A DNA stretch of 64,000 nucleotides from Owenia fusiformis. Its lineage: Eukaryota > Annelida > Polychaeta > Sabellida > Oweniidae. Location: contig CAIIXF020000008.1 in assembly GCA_903813345.2 (NCBI GenBank), forward strand, positions 22,058,822 through 22,122,821, in the 5' to 3' direction. Below are positions 60,201 to 64,000 of the stretch, in pieces; position 1 is the first letter of the stretch, and each line of letters starts with the position of its first letter. Under the pieces are notes generated by a model. That model worked only from the letters and a program-made list of their open reading frames with translations, did not search any database and had not been told where the DNA came from. A program made the position numbers and the translations under genes.

Positions 60201-63200
60201 CAAGCGGAACCAAGTATGCTTATAGCGAAGGATCTTGCATTGCTGCCTGTATACAACAGAAAATCTTGAAAAAATGTGACTGCATTCTTCAAGAATTCCC
60301 TCTTTTAGAAAATAAAAAAGTTTGTATGAGCATACGGAACAATAAATCAACCTATTTGAAACAATTATCCTGTCTTGATGAATTTTGGAAGTCATCTACA
60401 AGCCATAACAGGATATGTAACCAACAATGTGGTCCAAAATGCAAAGGATATTCCTACACAACAACAGTGAGCCAAACAAGATGGCCGAATGAAGACCGAC
60501 ACCTTTGGTTTTACAATAAATATATCAGTGGTTCCACCTTTCAAGACTTTTATGAAGACTATGCCAAATTGGCCGAAGAGCACATGGATGCTGAATCAAC
60601 AGAAGGTAACTTAAACTAGTTGTACCTTAGATATTACAGTTTATCACATGGTGAGGGGTTTTGAGCATTTTGACAGGTCAATGAGTATATGAGTGCTTCA
60701 ATATTGATCACGCCCAATATCTCTATGAGTTTTATATGTTTATCCTATCCTCTGGTGAGCATGGTTGCACAATATTCAGATTGTGTTCCTTCAAAAATTT
60801 AAATATGGAGTACAAAAACCATTATTTCATCAAGTTTACAACATGACATTTAAATAATCATTAAGTCCATGTAAGTTCTGCTCAGATAAGCAATACCTCT
60901 CTACATGTGTTCAACTAGCCCCATTAACTTGCATTTTAGTGAATTTAGCTCTCTGTAATGAATTCTACACCTGTCTACATGGAACATGTTTAGCCAAGAT
61001 GAAGGGGAAGTCACAGAAACAGATTCACTTTCCACTTATTTTTCATTTATTTAAAAAAACATAAATGAAATTAATTATACTTTTGTTGTAGAAGAAAACG
61101 AAAACTTCAAAATAACAGACACTATCGACAAACTCCGCAATATGACCCTATTGCGGGACAATTTTGTTCGGCTTGATGTATCAGTAACCACCCAGAAAAC
61201 TATTTACAGAGAAGTTGAGCTTGTGTCAACATTTACGTTCTACAACACTATTGCATCAATGTTCATATTTTGGATCGGGTGCACATTTTTTAGCTGTTTG
61301 GAGATCATTGAAGCTGTTGCTCTATGGATCAGAGGACGTGTCACATCAGCTAACAAGCACCCCATAACAAAAGTGATTCCACTTGATAAGAGGGAGGTAA
61401 AGATGTAAGATTTGTGTTATACTTTTATGGCAGTGAGATTGAACTGTGACAGGTAAAGGAAATAACAAAAATCAGACAACATTACTCCCTTTTTATTCTG
61501 CTTGCAAACTTTTCAATTCTCAATTGTATTTTTTTATTTAATCATTATTTTGTCGTTATGAAATATTACAAGTACATGCAAAAGAAATCTGGAAGGCAAC
61601 CAATCAAGTTCTCAGGATTTTCAATGACTAGTAAAGTACTGATGAGTGATGAGGCTGAGACTGATGCTTTACCTGCTCTAGTGATATGTTGGAGACCAAC
61701 ACTGCCACTGGAGTTTGGATCTCTATGGTTTTAATATGAATGGGTCCAGATGAGAGGTTTCTTTAGATTTATCTAGGTGTCTTTTTTATTGGACATTCAA
61801 ATTGCCCTTCATCTTTTTTATCCAGCTACACTTCCCTTCTCTTAAAATGACTTATGAATCATAGAGATATTTTTAGAAGCGCAGTTAAGTAAACAAAAGA
61901 TGTTTCTGTGAGAATAAACATAGAACAAACAGATTACTGCCTTGTTAACAGATTGTTGATTAATTTAACGTTCAATTAAATGAATAATAGAGATTGTTAG
62001 AACAAAATATAAAATTTAAATGTCAATTCCTAACCAAACTGACTATAATATACCTATTAAATACTTAGTGCAAAACAAATGGATCAATCTCATGTTAACC
62101 ATGATTTTAAATCAGAATTATGACCTTCAACAAAAAGAGCCAATAACATGAATTTTCAATAGAGTTGTGGCCATTTTGGAAACAGACAAGCTTTTCAACC
62201 ATGAGCCAAAGGCAAATAGCTAGATGATGGAAGTGAGTGATAGCAATAGCTCTAAGCTCACCATGTGAAATGAATACAGACAAAATTACTGGAAAATACA
62301 ATTTTTATACATGGAAACAGTTGGAATATTCCTCAAAACAAAAGACAATACTGATATAAATAAAATAAAACAACTGGAGAAAATCGCCTGTTGGTTGCTG
62401 CTCATGAGTGACTATAAATTTTTGCAAGTAATTGCATTGTACATGTACTTGAAATCTAATTTGTCATAAAAATCTTGATTATATTAATTGTAGTACTTAC
62501 TGGGAAACCTAATTTCTGTACAATTCTGGCATATTTTCTGGCAGCAAGTTTGGCTTGTTCTTCACTGTAAAATGAGAAAAAATATTGTTAAGAATTAGAT
62601 GTACAGTATCATGTAATTCACCAAAGGAATTGAGTCAATACATGAAAGCTTTTCGATATATGAAACTTAAGACTTCTATATTTTGAAATCTATGTTTTTG
62701 TTTTTTATTAAAATAATGACAAAATAACACTTTGAAAAAGTGTGAGAAAATGAGGAGAAAATTTCAAAGTACACTGAAATTAATTATTTGACACGTATTG
62801 ATATATTAATCCAACTCCTTCGAGTTTCATACTGTAACAAACAGAACATTACAGCACTTTACAAAAAATAAAGAGCTGAAAAAATGTAGTTACAAATAAT
62901 GTGCAGTTATAATCATGTACAACTATAATACATGTTACACAGCAAAGCAAGCTACAGTTAGAAAAAGTGCCTGGTTAATTTTTCTTTTTTTTATTTAAGA
63001 AAATAAAATATTGTATTATAAACCTTTTCCCTAGTGATTCATTTATTTAACCCAGTTCAATACTAGATTGAATTAAAGAATGGAGTTGTTTATATTTACA
63101 GTGTACTTTTGCAAGAGGAATCCAGCATATTATGTATTCACTACTGTACAGTAAAGCCTTTTTAAAATAAATACTATTTGTGAACTCTAAATAATGTGAT

Positions 63201-63832
63201 CTATCCAAAGGTGATCATGTACTGAAGAAAGGTGCTCAAATACACATGTTTAACCGATTTAAGGTGCAGTAGTACTTAACAGGAAATGAAAAAACAGGAA
63301 GTGACAAAACCATGCTGGATTTCAAACATTTTTTGCACCAAGATAACACAGTTCTGTTTTGACCTCCAGTCAGTTTAACATAACATTTACATGACCAGGA
63401 TCCCAATGTACATGGTTAGAATGACCCTAAACATGATGAAATAACTTTTTCAGCCCTCTGAAAATGTAACTGAAAAATAGCTAAAAGTAGGACCTTAGGA
63501 AAGGTCACTGAACAGAATCTTTTTAATTTTTCAGAAAATGTGCCCGATAAATTGCTCTAAATGATACAATCTTTGAAATTTAAGAATATTGTCTGAAACA
63601 ATCATATCATTCTAATATGACACATTAACACATTAGCACCTTAACACATTACCTTTTGGCACCAGTGCAGACCATCTTTCCAGAGCTGAATATCAAAGCT
63701 GTTGTTCTGGGTTCTCTTATTCGCATGATTACAGCAGCGAAACGTTTGGGATTGTATTCTGCATTTCTGGCGTGGAGAGCAATACGTTTGAGATCTAGTT
63801 TACAGTTCAGGTTCACTGTACAGACGATATTC
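54253..63832 (-). CDS. TBP: TATA-box-binding protein, C-terminal core (partial; 5' end off the window)
   Basis: Five - strand exons: 63653-63832, 62501-62564, 56489-56592, 55068-55162, 54253-54329 (TAG), all GT-AG with consistent phase. TBP is the saddle-shaped subunit of TFIID (also SL1 and TFIIIB) that bends promoter DNA in the nucleus. The exons encode the two-fold repeated core almost completely: [113 protein letters not shown] and ILKGFKKQ at the end. The four phenylalanines that wedge into DNA are present, in KRFAA, LIFSS, ELFPG and LIFVS. It is canonical TBP, not the divergent TRF2/TBPL1. The few residues before NIV and the variable N-terminal domain lie beyond 64000. A DEG/ENaC gene is nested antisense in the 5.9 kb intron 56593-62500. 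Confidence 0.96.
55195..55250 (-). repeat. Collapsed copy of the GGTGGTGACAT family
   Basis: Read on the - strand, this has TATGTCACCACCAAATAGCA followed by GGTGGTGACATTTTGCATG and TTAATGCCTTGTCT. The two ends of the family lie almost back to back with the middle missing. It lies just beside a TBP exon. Confidence 0.65.
59129..61408 (+). CDS. DEG/ENaC-family sodium channel, two exons, 597 residues
   Basis: Exons 59129-60605 and 61092-61408 (TAA at the end of VKM), joined in phase 1. An in-frame TAA nine bases before the ATG fixes the start. The family forms trimeric, amiloride-sensitive cation channels (ASIC, ENaC, peptide-gated FaNaC). Visible: a cytosolic N-terminus; TM1 about 52-72 ([20 protein letters not shown]); FPDITICN at 99-106; an extracellular domain with the Cys-rich block [18 protein letters not shown] and [10 protein letters not shown]; and TM2 about 545-570 ending LEIIEAV. 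Oddities: the N-terminal HisGly pair is Arg39-Gly40, the GlyGly before TM2 is absent, and the selectivity motif GxS reads GCT. A run of nine Asp (172-180) sits in the finger region. The gene lies antisense in a TBP intron. The subfamily and ligand cannot be told from the sequence alone. Confidence 0.93.
61913..61918 (+). promoter_or_regulatory. Possible polyadenylation signal of the channel gene
   Basis: AATAAA occurs about 505 bases after the channel stop codon on the same strand. It is the clearest signal I noticed in the following 600 bases, but AATAAA is frequent in AT-rich DNA. Confidence 0.3.
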
Positions 63833-64000
63833 CTGTAACAAAAGAGAGCTAGGGATTAGTGTTTAATAAGTTATGTGTCAACCTTCAGGTATATCATATT
63901 ATATTATTATAACATACCTATGATGATGTATAGTGTAACCTGTTCACAAGACAGCGGGCCAATATAGCTTTTGAAAAGCCAGCGCCTGCTAACTTTCTGA
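63833..64000. other. TBP intron at the right edge
   Basis: The sequence upstream (in TBP orientation) of the 63832 exon boundary begins with an acceptor-like ending, TGTTACAG. I see no further TBP coding sequence before the window ends. Confidence 0.6.

Overview
This window is animal (metazoan) genomic DNA. It is AT-rich, its genes are split by GT-AG introns, and long stretches between them carry transposon debris. The protein set (TALPID3, an LC3C-type ATG8 protein, TBP, a DEG/ENaC channel and a secreted Ly6-plus-chitin-binding protein) fits a marine invertebrate. Repeats with CGTCCGTCCG-type runs beside GGCTCAC ends and dispersed GGTGGTGACAT repeats make a lophotrochozoan my best guess, but I cannot name the species.

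Layout. 1-17.5 kb has no gene I can name with confidence. It holds a 1.8 kb satellite array (3.6-5.5 kb), a pyrimidine-rich tract, a 57-bp minisatellite and a 3.56 kb inverted-repeat transposon with other palindromes nested inside it. One short segment at 6.77 kb resembles an N-terminal piece of TALPID3. 17.5-36.4 kb is the TALPID3 (KIAA0586) gene on the + strand. I resolved 19 exons whose reading phases agree at every junction, giving 1266 residues from the first visible ATG. Its introns hold a LINE 3' fragment with a target duplication, a nested stack of transposons containing a broken Penelope-like reverse transcriptase, and a complete gene on the opposite strand (28.8-30.7 kb). That guest gene encodes a 240-residue secreted protein joining a Ly6/three-finger domain, a CBM14-like chitin-binding domain and a Tyr/Pro/Ala-rich tail.

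36.4-41.7 kb is non-coding with several miniature elements. 41.7-51.6 kb is a four-exon LC3C gene on the - strand; its product ends exactly at the lipid-acceptor glycine. Its introns contain hAT-like miniature elements. 51.6-54.2 kb has no recognised gene. 54.25-63.83 kb holds the last five exons of TBP on the - strand; its start lies beyond the right edge. Inside one TBP intron, on the + strand, is a two-exon DEG/ENaC channel gene (59.1-61.4 kb) with unusual residues at several normally invariant motifs.

The genes do not form one pathway. TALPID3 serves centrosomes and cilia, LC3C autophagy, TBP transcription initiation, the channel ion transport and the secreted protein probably an extracellular chitinous matrix. 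The notable organisation is two multi-exon guest genes each nested antisense in an intron of a housekeeping-type host, plus several small transposon families. Three of those elements share CAC termini and 5-bp target duplications.
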